DNA from: Sedimentibacter sp. MB31-C6
Lineage (GTDB): Bacteria; Bacillota; Clostridia; Tissierellales; Sedimentibacteraceae
Direction of reading: 5' to 3'
NCBI RefSeq assembly: GCF_035934735.1
Contig: NZ_CP142396.1
Coordinates: 1,240,001 to 1,304,000 of the forward strand
DNA length: 64,000 nt
This document shows positions 1 to 8,932 of the stretch, one piece after another. The notes under the pieces are model-generated. The model was not told where the DNA came from, searched no databases, and saw only the letters and a list, made by a program, of their open reading frames with translations. Both the position numbers and the translations under genes were made by a program. Positions within the stretch are counted from its first letter, which is position 1; each line of letters begins with the position of its first letter.

Positions 1-380
1 AAATCATATTTTTTTGTTGCTAATACTTCGTCTACCATCTCTGGAGTTGTAATGCAACCAGAATGTGACTTGAATAAATCTGCATCAACTCCATTAGATA
101 TTGCCATATCATACCATCTATCTCCAAATGATCCTATAGAAAATACTGCTGCTCTTTCCTTAGTACAACATCTTATAGCGGCCTCCATTAAACCACTACC
201 TGATGAAGTAGACAATATTATTTCATTTTTAGTATAAAAAAGTTTTCTTAACTTTTCACTAATATTTCTTTGTAAACTTGATGCCTCTTTGCTCCTATGA
301 CCGATCATAGGAGTTGACATTTTTTCTAATACATCATCATTGACCTCTATAGGTCCTGGAATAAATAATTTTTTGTGCAT
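1..380 (-). CDS. Class V aminotransferase, N-terminal part (likely serine biosynthesis)
   Basis: The first 126 codons of a PLP-dependent class V aminotransferase run off the left edge. The start ATG is at 380-378, preceded by an AGGAGG-type site. The protein opens MHKKLFIPGPIEV and contains IGHRS, which is the usual N-terminal pattern of the alanine-glyoxylate/serine-pyruvate aminotransferase group, followed by a STSSGSGLMEA segment typical of the cofactor phosphate-binding region. The PLP lysine lies outside the window. A T-box leader just upstream appears to read a serine codon. In many Clostridia this subfamily sits with phosphoglycerate dehydrogenase and serves as the phosphoserine aminotransferase; that role is inference here, because the next genes are not visible. 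Confidence 0.85.
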   Translation of the reverse strand, partial: MHKKLFIPGPIEVNDDVLEKMSTPMIGHRSKEASSLQRNISEKLRKLFYTKNEIILSTSSGSGLMEAAIRCCTKERAAVFSIGSFGDRWYDMAISNGVDADLFKSHSGCITTPEMVDEVLATKKYD

Positions 381-398
381 TTTGAACCTCCTTTAAAT

Positions 399-433
399 AA
401 AAAAATCTCATCTCCATTGTTTAGAGACGAGAT
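399..433 (-). terminator. T-box terminator hairpin
   Basis: Minus-strand arms ATCTCGTCTC and GAGATGAGAT close a short loop and are followed by a run of seven T. The hairpin overlaps the end of the T-box, so it competes with the antiterminator and acts as the regulated stop before the aminotransferase gene. Confidence 0.85.
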
Positions 434-620
434 TGCTCGCGGTGCCACTCTAATTGTTAATATAACCCCTTAATAATTTTAACGCAATTAAACGTCTTGT
501 TTTTTCTCAAGAAACTCAGAAACGGATTCAATAATTTATTATATCGATTTCCACCATCCATCGACTCTCTAAAATAATAACACTATTTACTACTTTTCTT
601 CAACGTCTATATGTAAGATT
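399..620 (-). promoter_or_regulatory. T-box leader, predicted serine specifier (UCC)
   Basis: On the minus strand the conserved T-box AGAGTGGCACCGCG lies at 451-438, followed by a terminator hairpin. Upstream are a Stem I with an AGAGA element, an apical GGTGGAA and a lower helix formed by AGAAA and TTTCT. The codon just 5' of the closing 3' strand is TCC at 526-524, followed by a purine, which is the expected specifier position. This predicts sensing of uncharged tRNA-Ser (anticodon GGA). The T-box class is certain by sequence; the specifier was assigned by manual folding. Confidence 0.9.
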
Positions 621-626
621 TGTAAG

Positions 627-655
627 ATTATATAACTAATAAATTATCATGTCAA
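627..655 (-). promoter_or_regulatory. Sigma-A promoter of the T-box/aminotransferase unit
   Basis: A perfect TTGACA (655-650) and a perfect TATAAT (632-627) are separated by 17 bp, just upstream of the T-box Stem I. Confidence 0.85.
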
Positions 656-701
656 GTCATTTTTTAGAGCAAATATTACGGTTTTTTAACAAGTTTACTT
701 A

Positions 702-749
702 TTGACATTAATCATGTATTAGTGTACTATTTATCTATGACACTAGTAC
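702..749 (+). promoter_or_regulatory. Promoter and operator of the GntR/ABC operon
   Basis: TTGACA (702-707), 17 bp, then TACTAT (725-730). An inverted repeat, GTATTAGTGT (716-725) and ACACTAGTAC (740-749) with one mismatch, straddles the -10 box and the start region. YtrA-type GntR proteins usually repress their own operon, so this is the likely operator of the first gene downstream (inference). Confidence 0.7.
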
Positions 750-773
750 GCTTTATTAAAAAGAGGTGATAAA

Positions 774-1145
774 ATGGAATTTAATAACAATATACCTATT
801 TATATACAAGTAATGCACAAGATTAAACAAGATATAGTAACAGGTAAATTAAAACCTGGCGGCAAGATGCCCTCTTCAAGAGAATATTCAAGCCAGTTAG
901 GAATTAATTTTAATACTGTAGCAAGAGTTTATAAGGAGATGGAAATGGAAGATTTAGTATTTACAAAACGTGGGTTAGGTACATTTATAACTGAATCAAC
1001 GGAAAAAATTGAAAGTATAAGATATGACATGGCAAAGGAGTTAATTTATAATTTTATAAATGGCATGGAACAAATAGGTTATAAAAAAGATGATATGTTG
1101 AATTTTATAAAAAAAGCAAATATAAATGAAGGGAATGATTTATAA
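774..1145 (+). CDS. GntR-family (YtrA subfamily) transcriptional regulator
   Basis: A 123-residue DNA-binding regulator. The N-terminal winged helix-turn-helix (roughly residues 8-75) shows the GntR pattern: PIYIQVMHKIKQDIVTGKL, then GGKMPSSREYSSQLGINFNT and the wing RGLGTFIT. Only about 45 residues follow, too short for a FadR/HutC ligand domain and typical of the YtrA class, which controls ABC exporters. The gene is preceded by AAGAGGTG and by a promoter with an inverted-repeat operator, and its stop overlaps the next start (TAATG), which couples translation to the ATPase. The inducer is unknown; related systems respond to cell-wall antibiotics, but that cannot be inferred from this sequence. 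Confidence 0.92.
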   Translation: MEFNNNIPIYIQVMHKIKQDIVTGKLKPGGKMPSSREYSSQLGINFNTVARVYKEMEMEDLVFTKRGLGTFITESTEKIESIRYDMAKELIYNFINGMEQIGYKKDDMLNFIKKANINEGNDL

Positions 1146-1846
1146 TGAAAGAAGTACTCAAAATTAGTAATTTATCAAAGAAATATTATAATAAAACAGC
1201 TCTTGAAGATATAGGATTGAATTTAGAAATAGGTAAAATATATGGATTAATTGGACCAAATGGCAGCGGTAAAACTACGTTAATGAAAATCATTGCAGGT
1301 CTTCATAAGCAAACATCAGGAGAAGTATTAATAGATGGTACTCCTTTATCATATAAAACTAAAGGAGATGTTTCATATATGCCTACTGAGAATTATTTAT
1401 ATGATTCCTTTAAAGTAAAAGATATTATAAAATATTATTCAGATATGTATTCTGATTTTAGAACAGATTATGCAATGCAAATATTAAATGACATAAATGT
1501 TGATTCAAATTTTAAAGTATCTAAATTATCATCTGGTTTAATTGGAAAGTTAAAAGTTACTCTTGCATTAAGTCGTGATGTTGACATATATATGCTTGAT
1601 GAACCTCTAAATGGTGTTGATATATTATCAAGAGAAATAATTATGGATTTAATAATAAAGTCTTTTAATGAAAATAAAATAATAATAATTTCAAGTCATT
1701 TAGTTAGTGTAATGGAAAAACTGTTAGACTCAGTAATATTTTTAAAAGATGGAAAAATAGAAGTTGATGGTGATGCTGAAGAATTAAGAAAGCAATACGG
1801 CACTTCAATAGAAGGCATCTATAAGGAGGTTTACAAAAATGTATAA
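1145..1846 (+). CDS. ABC transporter ATP-binding protein (YtrB/BcrA-like)
   Basis: A 233-residue single nucleotide-binding domain. It has Walker A GPNGSGKTTL near residue 38, Walker B DIYMLDEP near residue 150, and a switch histidine in ISSHL. The ABC signature is LSSGLIGKL rather than LSGGQ, a degenerate form common in exporters of this class. The start overlaps the stop of the GntR gene and the 3' end overlaps the permease gene by 8 bp, so the three genes form one coupled operon. It probably energises the adjacent six-helix permease in a homodimeric exporter; the substrate is unknown. Confidence 0.93.
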   Translation: MKEVLKISNLSKKYYNKTALEDIGLNLEIGKIYGLIGPNGSGKTTLMKIIAGLHKQTSGEVLIDGTPLSYKTKGDVSYMPTENYLYDSFKVKDIIKYYSDMYSDFRTDYAMQILNDINVDSNFKVSKLSSGLIGKLKVTLALSRDVDIYMLDEPLNGVDILSREIIMDLIIKSFNENKIIIISSHLVSVMEKLLDSVIFLKDGKIEVDGDAEELRKQYGTSIEGIYKEVYKNV

Positions 1847-2618
1847 TATAATAAAATATGAATTTTTAAGAAAACATAAAATGTTTTTAATAACTGCTGT
1901 CACTGCTATAATTATTAATCTCATTGCAATTATTAATAAAGGGGTTACAGGAAGTATATCATGCTTATCACTTTTTCCTGTTGCAATATCGATTCTATAT
2001 ATTTCTGATGTAATTAAAATGTATAGTGACGACTTAAATAAAAAATTAGGATATATGTTATTTATGACGCCAAACAGTGGATATAAAATTGTAATTTCAA
2101 AAGTATTGACTGCAATATTAGAAGGTTTTGCAATACTTTTTATATATTTAATTTTCATTTTAATAAATGGAATTTACTTGATGACAGTTGCAGGATTAGA
2201 TTTTAATATTAACCTCTCAGAAATTACTAGAGGAATTAATATGATACTATCTGGAAGTATAGGATTTAATTTAGGCCATTTATTTGTTTTTTTACTAACT
2301 GCATTAGTATTTATAATAAGTTTTATATTAACAGTGTACACTTCTATTACTATACGTAAAAGCATATTTTCTGAAATAAGATTAGGAGGATTTCTAAGCT
2401 TTATAATTTTTATTATACTAAATTGGGGAATATCTTACCTGTCGTCAAATATAATGTCTGCTTTAACTCCATATTATAACCCTTTAATTAATGGAAGTAA
2501 TATATCAGTCACAGATATGGCAACAGTCTTTCTACCTTTTATAATAATAACATTAATTGAATGTGCTATAATGACTGCTGGTTCAGGATATCTTTTAGAA
2601 AAGAAAATTAATTTGTAG
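1839..2618 (+). CDS. ABC transporter permease (ABC-2 type), function unassigned
   Basis: A 259-residue membrane protein with about six hydrophobic segments, beginning with MYNIIKYEFLRKHK, the short basic lead typical of ABC-2 permeases partnered with YtrB/BcrA-type ATPases. An AAGGAGG site lies inside the end of the ATPase gene. No domain beyond membrane helices can be named. By context it forms the channel of the exporter encoded by this operon and is regulated by the GntR protein. No terminator was seen immediately after it, so transcription may continue into the lipoprotein gene. Confidence 0.85.
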   Translation: MYNIIKYEFLRKHKMFLITAVTAIIINLIAIINKGVTGSISCLSLFPVAISILYISDVIKMYSDDLNKKLGYMLFMTPNSGYKIVISKVLTAILEGFAILFIYLIFILINGIYLMTVAGLDFNINLSEITRGINMILSGSIGFNLGHLFVFLLTALVFIISFILTVYTSITIRKSIFSEIRLGGFLSFIIFIILNWGISYLSSNIMSALTPYYNPLINGSNISVTDMATVFLPFIIITLIECAIMTAGSGYLLEKKINL

Positions 2619-2747
2619 CTATAATTGTATAAATTTATATTTTATGTTAATTTAAGTAATATTTAAAGAATTTTAATCCATAATAAGATAGTGTTAGTTT
2701 TAATAAATCATGGCATAATATTGCCTAGTTATCAGAAAGGGATAAAT

Positions 2748-3602
2748 ATGAAAAAATTAATAAGCATATTGTTAGTTGCTTTACTTTTGTTTTCTACAAC
2801 GAGTTGTACATCTAATTACGAAATAGATGAAAATGTTGTAAAGGATGTTTCAGATAAAATAACTGATGCTGTAATCAAAACAACAGGTAAAGAAAAGGTG
2901 CAAAAAGTAGAATCACACACCATTAGTGCTTCAGATTTGAATAAATTAATCATAAAGAGCGCAATTGGAAATATAAACATAACAAGCCATGAATCAAGTG
3001 ATACTTTAATTGACGTAAAACTAGAATCTAAAGCAAACAATATGGAAGATGCAAAAAAATTGATTGAAGACTTCACCTATACTATTGAAGAAAAATTTAA
3101 ATCAATTAATATTGATACTTCAAAAAATATTAATAATTTAGATCCATCAAATATGATACAAGTAACATTAGATATAAAAATTCCTGAAACTATTAAAAGT
3201 TTTGTTATAAATACAAATATTGGTGACATTACAATAAATAATGTTCAAGGACAAATTGAAGTTGTATCTAATGTTGGAGAAGTAAATATAAATAACTCAA
3301 GTGCTTCTTATGATTTAAAGGTAGATGTTGGTGATATAAACTTAGATAACTGTATTTCTTTAAACAGTTCAACCTTCCTTATAAATACAGGAGACATAAA
3401 TTGTGATTTTTCTGATATTTACAACTCTAAAGTTATAAAGGCAAATGTTATTGTCGGAGATATTAACTTGACACTTCCTAAAGATTCAAGCTATGAAACT
3501 GTAATAAATGAGTTTATGATGAAAGAGATAGTTAAAATAAACAACGATGGAAAAACAAGAGTAGAACTTACAACTAATGTAGGTAGTATTGATTTCAATT
3601 GA
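2748..3602 (+). CDS. DUF4097-type lipoprotein
   Basis: A 284-residue predicted lipoprotein. The start was placed at the ATG at 2748, which has a GAAAGGG site and gives a clean signal peptide; an in-frame ATG 57 bp upstream lacks one. The signal peptide ends in a lipobox (STTSC, Cys20). The mature part repeats a short beta-strand pattern (NIGDITINN, NVGEVNINN, DVGDINLDN, NTGDINCD, VVGDINL), typical of DUF4097/DUF2154 beta-solenoid domains. It would be anchored on the outer face of the membrane. Related proteins often accompany YtrA/BcrA-type operons or envelope-stress genes, so a link to the upstream ABC exporter is plausible but unproven. Confidence 0.8.
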   Translation: MKKLISILLVALLLFSTTSCTSNYEIDENVVKDVSDKITDAVIKTTGKEKVQKVESHTISASDLNKLIIKSAIGNINITSHESSDTLIDVKLESKANNMEDAKKLIEDFTYTIEEKFKSINIDTSKNINNLDPSNMIQVTLDIKIPETIKSFVINTNIGDITINNVQGQIEVVSNVGEVNINNSSASYDLKVDVGDINLDNCISLNSSTFLINTGDINCDFSDIYNSKVIKANVIVGDINLTLPKDSSYETVINEFMMKEIVKINNDGKTRVELTTNVGSIDFN

Positions 3603-3623
3603 TTAACTATAATATTATAAAAA

Positions 3624-3662
3624 AACTCTTTTCAATATTAAATTAATATTGAAAAGAGTTTT
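3624..3662. terminator. Bidirectional intrinsic terminator
   Basis: A nearly perfect hairpin with AACTCTTTTCAATATTAA on the left arm and its complement on the right, flanked by A-runs on the left and T-runs on the right. It separates two convergent genes and can serve both. Confidence 0.9.
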
Positions 3663-3692
3663 TATTTTATATCGAAAAAAAACATATTAAAC

Positions 3693-4508
3693 TTATCTTC
3701 TTATCTTCAATATTCTTCTAGCTTCATCTGGAGATGCTATGTCTCTACCATATATCTTTGCAAGTTTCGCTGTTCTCTCTACAAAGTCAACGTTCTTGCC
3801 TAATTTATCAGGCTTATAATAAATATTATCTTCCAATCCAATCCTTACATGCCCACCAAGGCTTATTCCGGAAAAAACTGTAAACATTTGATTTTCACCA
3901 ATTCCCGTAATATCCCAAATAGAATTTTTAGGAATAGCATTTAAAAGACTAGTAAGTTGGTTATATGTTGCAGGTTGACAATTTTTAAATCCCAATATAA
4001 AGTTAAAGTATAAAGGATCACGAATCAACCCCTTATCCTTTAGTTCAATTGCTTTGTATATCATACTAATATCATATACCTCAATTTCAGGTTTAATATT
4101 TCTTTTCATCATTTCTTTTGATATTTTTTCTATGAATTTAGGAGAATTTTGATAAACCATTTCCTCAAAATTTACTGACCCTGTTGTTAAAGCAGCACTT
4201 TCAGGATTTAATTTTAAACCTTGAGTCCTACTCTCATAATCTAATCCAGCTCTTCCACCTGTTGATAATTGTATAATTATTTTAGGACATACTTCCTTAA
4301 TTTTTTCGACTATTTCTACATATCTCATAAAATCATGTGTTTTTCTTCCATCTTTATCTCTTGCATGAATATGAACAACTGAAGCACCAGCATTATAACA
4401 CTCTTTTACATCATTTGCTATTTCCTCAGCCGTTATTGGTATATGAGGTGTATCAGCCTTAGTATATATCGAGCCTGTTGTCGCTACAGTTATTATTAAT
4501 TTAGACAA
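3693..4508 (-). CDS. BKACE-family (DUF849) beta-keto acid cleavage enzyme
   Basis: A 271-residue TIM-barrel enzyme of the DUF849/BKACE family, whose prototype is the 3-keto-5-aminohexanoate cleavage enzyme Kce. Zn2+-dependent members combine a beta-keto acid with acetyl-CoA to give acetoacetate and a new CoA ester. Supporting motifs are IITVATTG at the N-terminus, VVHIHARD with the His-x-His metal ligands, and QLSTGG. The start was set at TTG 4508 because AGGAGGTGAG lies 7 bp upstream and family proteins begin at this point; an ATG 39 bp further upstream has no such site. No lysine-fermentation genes (kdd, kal, kam) are adjacent, so the substrate is open. Confidence 0.85.
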   Translation of the reverse strand: MSKLIITVATTGSIYTKADTPHIPITAEEIANDVKECYNAGASVVHIHARDKDGRKTHDFMRYVEIVEKIKEVCPKIIIQLSTGGRAGLDYESRTQGLKLNPESAALTTGSVNFEEMVYQNSPKFIEKISKEMMKRNIKPEIEVYDISMIYKAIELKDKGLIRDPLYFNFILGFKNCQPATYNQLTSLLNAIPKNSIWDITGIGENQMFTVFSGISLGGHVRIGLEDNIYYKPDKLGKNVDFVERTAKLAKIYGRDIASPDEARRILKIRR

Positions 4509-4584
4509 AATCTCACCTCCTAAAATTGAACCGCAATGTTTATTCATAGCAATGACATTATTGGAAAAATAACTATGTCATTAA

Positions 4585-5763
4585 TTATAAATATTTTTTT
4601 AATATATCAACCTTGTCTAGCTTTTCCCAAGGCAAATCTAAATCATCTCTTCCAAAGTGGCCATAAGCAGCTAATTGTTTGTATATTGGTCTTCTTAAGT
4701 TTAACTTTTCTATTATTGCAGCTGGCCTTAAATCGAAGTTATCTTTAATGGCTTTCTCTATTTTTTCTTCATCAATTTTATTTGTTCCAAAAGTATCGAC
4801 CATTATTGAAACTGGTTTTGCAACTCCAATAGCATAGGCAAGCTCAACTTCACATTTATCTGCTAGGCCTGCTGCAACAATGTTTTTTGCAATGTATCTT
4901 GATGCATATGCAGCTGAACGGTCTACCTTTGTTGGATCCTTGCCTGAGAATGCTCCACCACCATGTCTTGAATATCCTCCATAAGTATCAACAATAATTT
5001 TTCTTCCAGTCAATCCTGAATCCCCTTGAGGGCCTCCAATAACAAATCTACCTGTAGGATTGATAAAATATTTTGTATTCTCATCGATTAATTCAGCTGG
5101 TACTGTTGTTTTTATTACATGCTCCTTTAAGTCTTTTTCAATAGTGCTTATTTCAATTTCAGGGTCATGTTGAGTTGAAATTACAATGGCATCTACTCTA
5201 ACAGGTTTATTATCATGATACTCAATGGTAACCTGTGTCTTTCCATCAGGTCTTAAATAACCCAAAATACCATTTTTTCTTACTTTTGAAAGTTTTAGAG
5301 ATAATTTATGTGCCAAACTGATAGGCATAGGCATAAATTCAGGTGTTTCATTACATGCAAACCCAAACATCATACCTTGATCTCCAGCTCCTGTTGCATC
5401 GTTTTTGTCTAAATGAGTTTCTCTATACTCTGCCGCTTCGTTTACTCCCATAGCAATATCTGATGATTGTTCATCAATTGCAGTTAATACAGAACAAGTT
5501 TTGTAATCAAAGCCATACTCCGCATCTGTATAACCAATATCCTTTATAGTATTCCTAACTATTTTAGGAATATCTATATAGCAATTAGTGCTAATTTCTC
5601 CTGCTACTAATACAAGACCAGTTGTTGTTACAGTTTCACATGCAACTCTACCAAATGGATCTTGTTCATAAATAGCATCTAATATTCCATCAGATATTTG
5701 ATCACAAATTTTATCAGGATGTCCTTCTGTTACAGACTCTGATGTAAATAACCATTTTTTCAT
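4585..5763 (-). CDS. metK: S-adenosylmethionine synthetase
   Basis: MetK makes SAM from methionine and ATP in the cytoplasm. The 392-residue length fits the family. Visible signatures are [16 protein letters not shown] at the N-terminus, [12 protein letters not shown], and the phosphate-binding loop [16 protein letters not shown]. The start at 5763 was chosen over an in-frame ATG 36 bp upstream because an AAAGGATC site precedes it and the family begins with [11 protein letters not shown]-type residues. It lies behind a SAM-I riboswitch with its own promoter and is followed by the unrelated BKACE gene on the same strand. Confidence 0.98.
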   Translation of the reverse strand: MKKWLFTSESVTEGHPDKICDQISDGILDAIYEQDPFGRVACETVTTTGLVLVAGEISTNCYIDIPKIVRNTIKDIGYTDAEYGFDYKTCSVLTAIDEQSSDIAMGVNEAAEYRETHLDKNDATGAGDQGMMFGFACNETPEFMPMPISLAHKLSLKLSKVRKNGILGYLRPDGKTQVTIEYHDNKPVRVDAIVISTQHDPEIEISTIEKDLKEHVIKTTVPAELIDENTKYFINPTGRFVIGGPQGDSGLTGRKIIVDTYGGYSRHGGGAFSGKDPTKVDRSAAYASRYIAKNIVAAGLADKCEVELAYAIGVAKPVSIMVDTFGTNKIDEEKIEKAIKDNFDLRPAAIIEKLNLRRPIYKQLAAYGHFGRDDLDLPWEKLDKVDILKKYL

Positions 5764-5839
5764 TTTATGATCCTTTCTATACTTTACTTTTCTTTTCATT
5801 GTGAAAGCATAATGACTAATTTATATAGTTTAAAAAATA

Positions 5840-5978
5840 AAAACCTCTTCCATAGAAGAGGTTCTATCTACATATATAGCCTCATCTTTCGGAAATCCGC
5901 GGGATTTGGCACCTTGAATAAATCAGGCTGCCGGGTTTCATTGGGCCTCGTCCCTCCACCACTCTTGATAAGGATTGT
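5840..5978 (-). promoter_or_regulatory. SAM-I (S-box) riboswitch with terminator
   Basis: Minus-strand sequence shows the S-box core in order: CTTATCAAGAGTGGTGGAGG, GAAACCCGGCAGCC, AAGGTGCCAAATCC, GCGGA and GAAAGATGAGG. A terminator follows at 5864-5840 (AACCTCTTC paired with GAAGAGGTT, then T-rich). High SAM should stabilise the aptamer and allow the terminator to form, switching off metK. Confidence 0.97.
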
Positions 5979-5986
5979 TACAATTC

Positions 5987-6015
5987 ATAATATCATATAG
6001 ATTTTTTTATGTCAA
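5987..6015 (-). promoter_or_regulatory. Sigma-A promoter of metK
   Basis: TTGACA (6015-6010) and TATTAT (5992-5987) with a 17-bp spacer, ending a few bases before the riboswitch aptamer. Confidence 0.85.
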
Positions 6016-6204
6016 TAGCTGAACTTTAAATATTTTTGGAACTTAAATCCTTTTAAAACGTCTAAATAAAAGCGTATATTACAATCCTTACATTTCTATA
6101 ATTTACTATATTAATTAAATAAATACATGTTAATTTATACTTTATATGTGGTATAATGGACAAGCATAAATTTAAATACATAAATACAGAAGGGAATGAT
6201 TAAT

Positions 6205-8823
6205 TTGTTTATAAAAAAAATTGCAGCTATTTCTGCTACTATGATTCTATTATTAACATCATCAGTATTCGGCAGCGACTTATACACTGTTTATGATTTA
6301 TCTGAGGAAACTAGACTCTCTACGGGTATTACATATGAAAGAATTGAAAAATACACTTCTCAAGGGTGGATGAACATAAATGTTGTTCGCACAAACCTAA
6401 CAGACCCGTATACAAAAGTAGAACCTGTAACAAATAAAGAAGGTGTATCTAACAGGGGAACATTAAGTTCTATGTTAAAATCATCTGGAGCTGTAGCAGG
6501 TGTTAATGGAGACTTTTTTTACATGGGAAATCCAACTTATACATATGGACCAATAATTAAGGACGGGGAAATTATCACATCTCCTCTACCTTACAGTTAT
6601 GGATACCCATCAGTAACAAGATTATTGGATGGTACAGTGGATATATCACTTTGGAATCCTAATATTACACTTTATGGCTCAGATGATATTCAATATGATA
6701 TTGTTGTTATGAATAAAACTTCTAATATTGATTGGGGCCCAACTATACTAACTTCTGATTGGAATAAAATGTCTCCTGGTTATAGCGGAGATAAAGATAT
6801 ATTAGAAGTAGTTGTAGTAAACAATACAGTGTCAGAAGTAAGGAGAAATCAACCTTCAACTATAATTCCAGAAGAAGGTTACATCGTTGCAAGTTGTAAT
6901 CCTGACACAATAGAAAAAATGACAAATTCCTTTAAATCTGGGCAGCCAGTTTCATTGAATATTGAATTAGATTTTAACACTGAAAACATAGACTGGTCTT
7001 TTGGTGGGTTAAATCATCTAGTTAAAAATGGTGAAATAAATGATATTAGTGATGAAGTACTCGGTGCTCATCCTCGTACTGCAATAGGTTTTAATAAAGA
7101 CAATACAGAAATGATTTTAGTAACTGTTGATGGAAGAAATAAGGAATATACAAGTATAAAACAAACAGAACTAGCTCAAATTATGGTTGATTTAGGTGCT
7201 TACAATGTTGTCAACATGGACGGAGGAGGATCTACAACTATGGGTATTGATTTCCTTAAAAATTCTAACATCACTATTGTAAATATGCCATCAGATGGAT
7301 ATGAAAGAAAAATCGCTTCAGGTGTTGGAGTTTTCAATACCGCACCAGATAGTAACAATGTTGACAAAATTAATATAACTACTTCAAATAATAAAGTTTT
7401 TAACAATACAGAGCTTGAATTAGATTTGGAATTTTTGAATGAATACTATACACCATTGGACATTGATAAAAGCAATGTTAGTTATTCTGTTACTCCTTCA
7501 ACTGCAGGTGTAATTGAGAACAATAAATTTCTTCCGAAAAACCCAGGTAAAGCTTTAATAACAGCTTCTATAGGAGATACTAAAGGTGAAATAGAAATAG
7601 ACGTAATAGATACACCCGTTGCTTTAAAATTTAATTCAGACAACCTAGTCTTAAATTATGGAGAAACACATAATTTAAATAACATTCTTGGTATTGACAA
7701 AAATGGTAATTCAGCTTATATTCCATCAGAGTATATTAATTATACTTATAGAAATAAGATAGGTAAAGTAGAAGATGGAATTTTCACTGCAGGTGATATT
7801 AATAATACTGGAGCTATAACCGCAACATTTGGCAGTGCGATTAAAAATATTCAAGTCAAAGTAGGTTACCGCTATGAAACTTTAAATAGATTTGAAAATT
7901 TAAATAACCTTAAATTAAATCTCTATCCTGAAGATTCCAAAGGAAATATATCTATTACAGATAATATTGTAAAAGAAGGAGCCAATGCATTAAAACTAGA
8001 TTATGATTTCACTGATATGACTGACCAAAGTATTGCATTTGTTGATTTTGGAAAAGACGGAGAAGGCATTAAACTCGATGGTAAACCAAAAGCTATCGGA
8101 ATGTGGGTTTATGGTGATGGTAAGGATCATTGGCTAAGATGCAGAGTTACTGACTCTTATGGCACACAAACTAAGATTACCTTCGAAGATGAGGTTAATT
8201 GGACTGGATGGAAGTGGGTTACAGCAGATATTCCTGATGGCATTGCATATCCTATTACCTTAAATAATATATACCTTGCTGAAATCAATGAAACAAGGAA
8301 AGATACAGGAACAATATATATAGATAATTTGAGACTTATGCATGAACCAAGAGATAAAAACCTTGGATTGAAAACAGAAACAGAATTTATCGATCCACTA
8401 AAAGTTAGTAATATTTCAAATTATTCAGAAAAATTGACTATAAAAGAAAATGATATAGTATTAACTGATTCTAATGGAAATTCTATAAGCAGTGATAATA
8501 TATTGTATTTTGATGCCATTGTAACCAGTGGAACATTAAATGCGTCAAACACTGTAATGTGGAATAATATTAAGAGCATGCCAAATTATGAAGACAAGGT
8601 CATTATCCTTACAATGAATAATAGCCTTCAACAAATTAGTGATGAAAGAGAAATTAAAATTTTGAAGAACATTCTTGAACAAACATCAATAAATAACGAT
8701 GTGTTTGTTGTTTGGCAAGGAGAAAATGAATCTACTTATTTAGAAAATAATATTAGATATATAAAGTATGATAGCAATTTTGAAATTGGTTTAACAAAAA
8801 ATGGTGTTGCTTATACTAATTAA
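6205..8823 (+). CDS. Secreted phosphodiester glycosidase (NAGPA/DUF2233-like) protein
   Basis: About 872 residues with a signal peptide. A phosphodiester-glycosidase domain spans roughly residues 60-380: GVNGDFFYMG, HPRTAIGF, VTVDGR and NMDGGGSTTM match the NAGPA/DUF2233 family, whose members remove sugars from phosphodiesters. It is followed by Ig-like and carbohydrate-binding-like beta segments. The C-terminal 170 residues recall the calcineurin-type phosphoesterase domain found in long relatives, but its metal motifs are missing, so this part looks degenerate. The start was set at TTG 6205 because AGAAGGGA lies 8 bp upstream; the ATG at 6196 abuts that site. The likely substrate is a surface polysaccharide or teichoic-acid-like polymer (inference). 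Confidence 0.85.
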   Translation: MFIKKIAAISATMILLLTSSVFGSDLYTVYDLSEETRLSTGITYERIEKYTSQGWMNINVVRTNLTDPYTKVEPVTNKEGVSNRGTLSSMLKSSGAVAGVNGDFFYMGNPTYTYGPIIKDGEIITSPLPYSYGYPSVTRLLDGTVDISLWNPNITLYGSDDIQYDIVVMNKTSNIDWGPTILTSDWNKMSPGYSGDKDILEVVVVNNTVSEVRRNQPSTIIPEEGYIVASCNPDTIEKMTNSFKSGQPVSLNIELDFNTENIDWSFGGLNHLVKNGEINDISDEVLGAHPRTAIGFNKDNTEMILVTVDGRNKEYTSIKQTELAQIMVDLGAYNVVNMDGGGSTTMGIDFLKNSNITIVNMPSDGYERKIASGVGVFNTAPDSNNVDKINITTSNNKVFNNTELELDLEFLNEYYTPLDIDKSNVSYSVTPSTAGVIENNKFLPKNPGKALITASIGDTKGEIEIDVIDTPVALKFNSDNLVLNYGETHNLNNILGIDKNGNSAYIPSEYINYTYRNKIGKVEDGIFTAGDINNTGAITATFGSAIKNIQVKVGYRYETLNRFENLNNLKLNLYPEDSKGNISITDNIVKEGANALKLDYDFTDMTDQSIAFVDFGKDGEGIKLDGKPKAIGMWVYGDGKDHWLRCRVTDSYGTQTKITFEDEVNWTGWKWVTADIPDGIAYPITLNNIYLAEINETRKDTGTIYIDNLRLMHEPRDKNLGLKTETEFIDPLKVSNISNYSEKLTIKENDIVLTDSNGNSISSDNILYFDAIVTSGTLNASNTVMWNNIKSMPNYEDKVIILTMNNSLQQISDEREIKILKNILEQTSINNDVFVVWQGENESTYLENNIRYIKYDSNFEIGLTKNGVAYTN

Positions 8824-8830
8824 AGTCTTA

Positions 8831-8851
8831 GTGCCTTTCGAGGCACTTTTT
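8831..8851 (+). terminator. Intrinsic terminator after the glycosidase gene
   Basis: GTGCCT and AGGCAC flank a TTCG tetraloop, followed by five T. It starts 8 bp after the stop codon. Confidence 0.9.
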
Positions 8852-8932
8852 ATTGTAATATTATTCAGTTTTTCTTGTAATTTTATTTTTTTCTGATAAA
8901 ATATCTTTGTAATATATTTTAGGAGGATCGTT

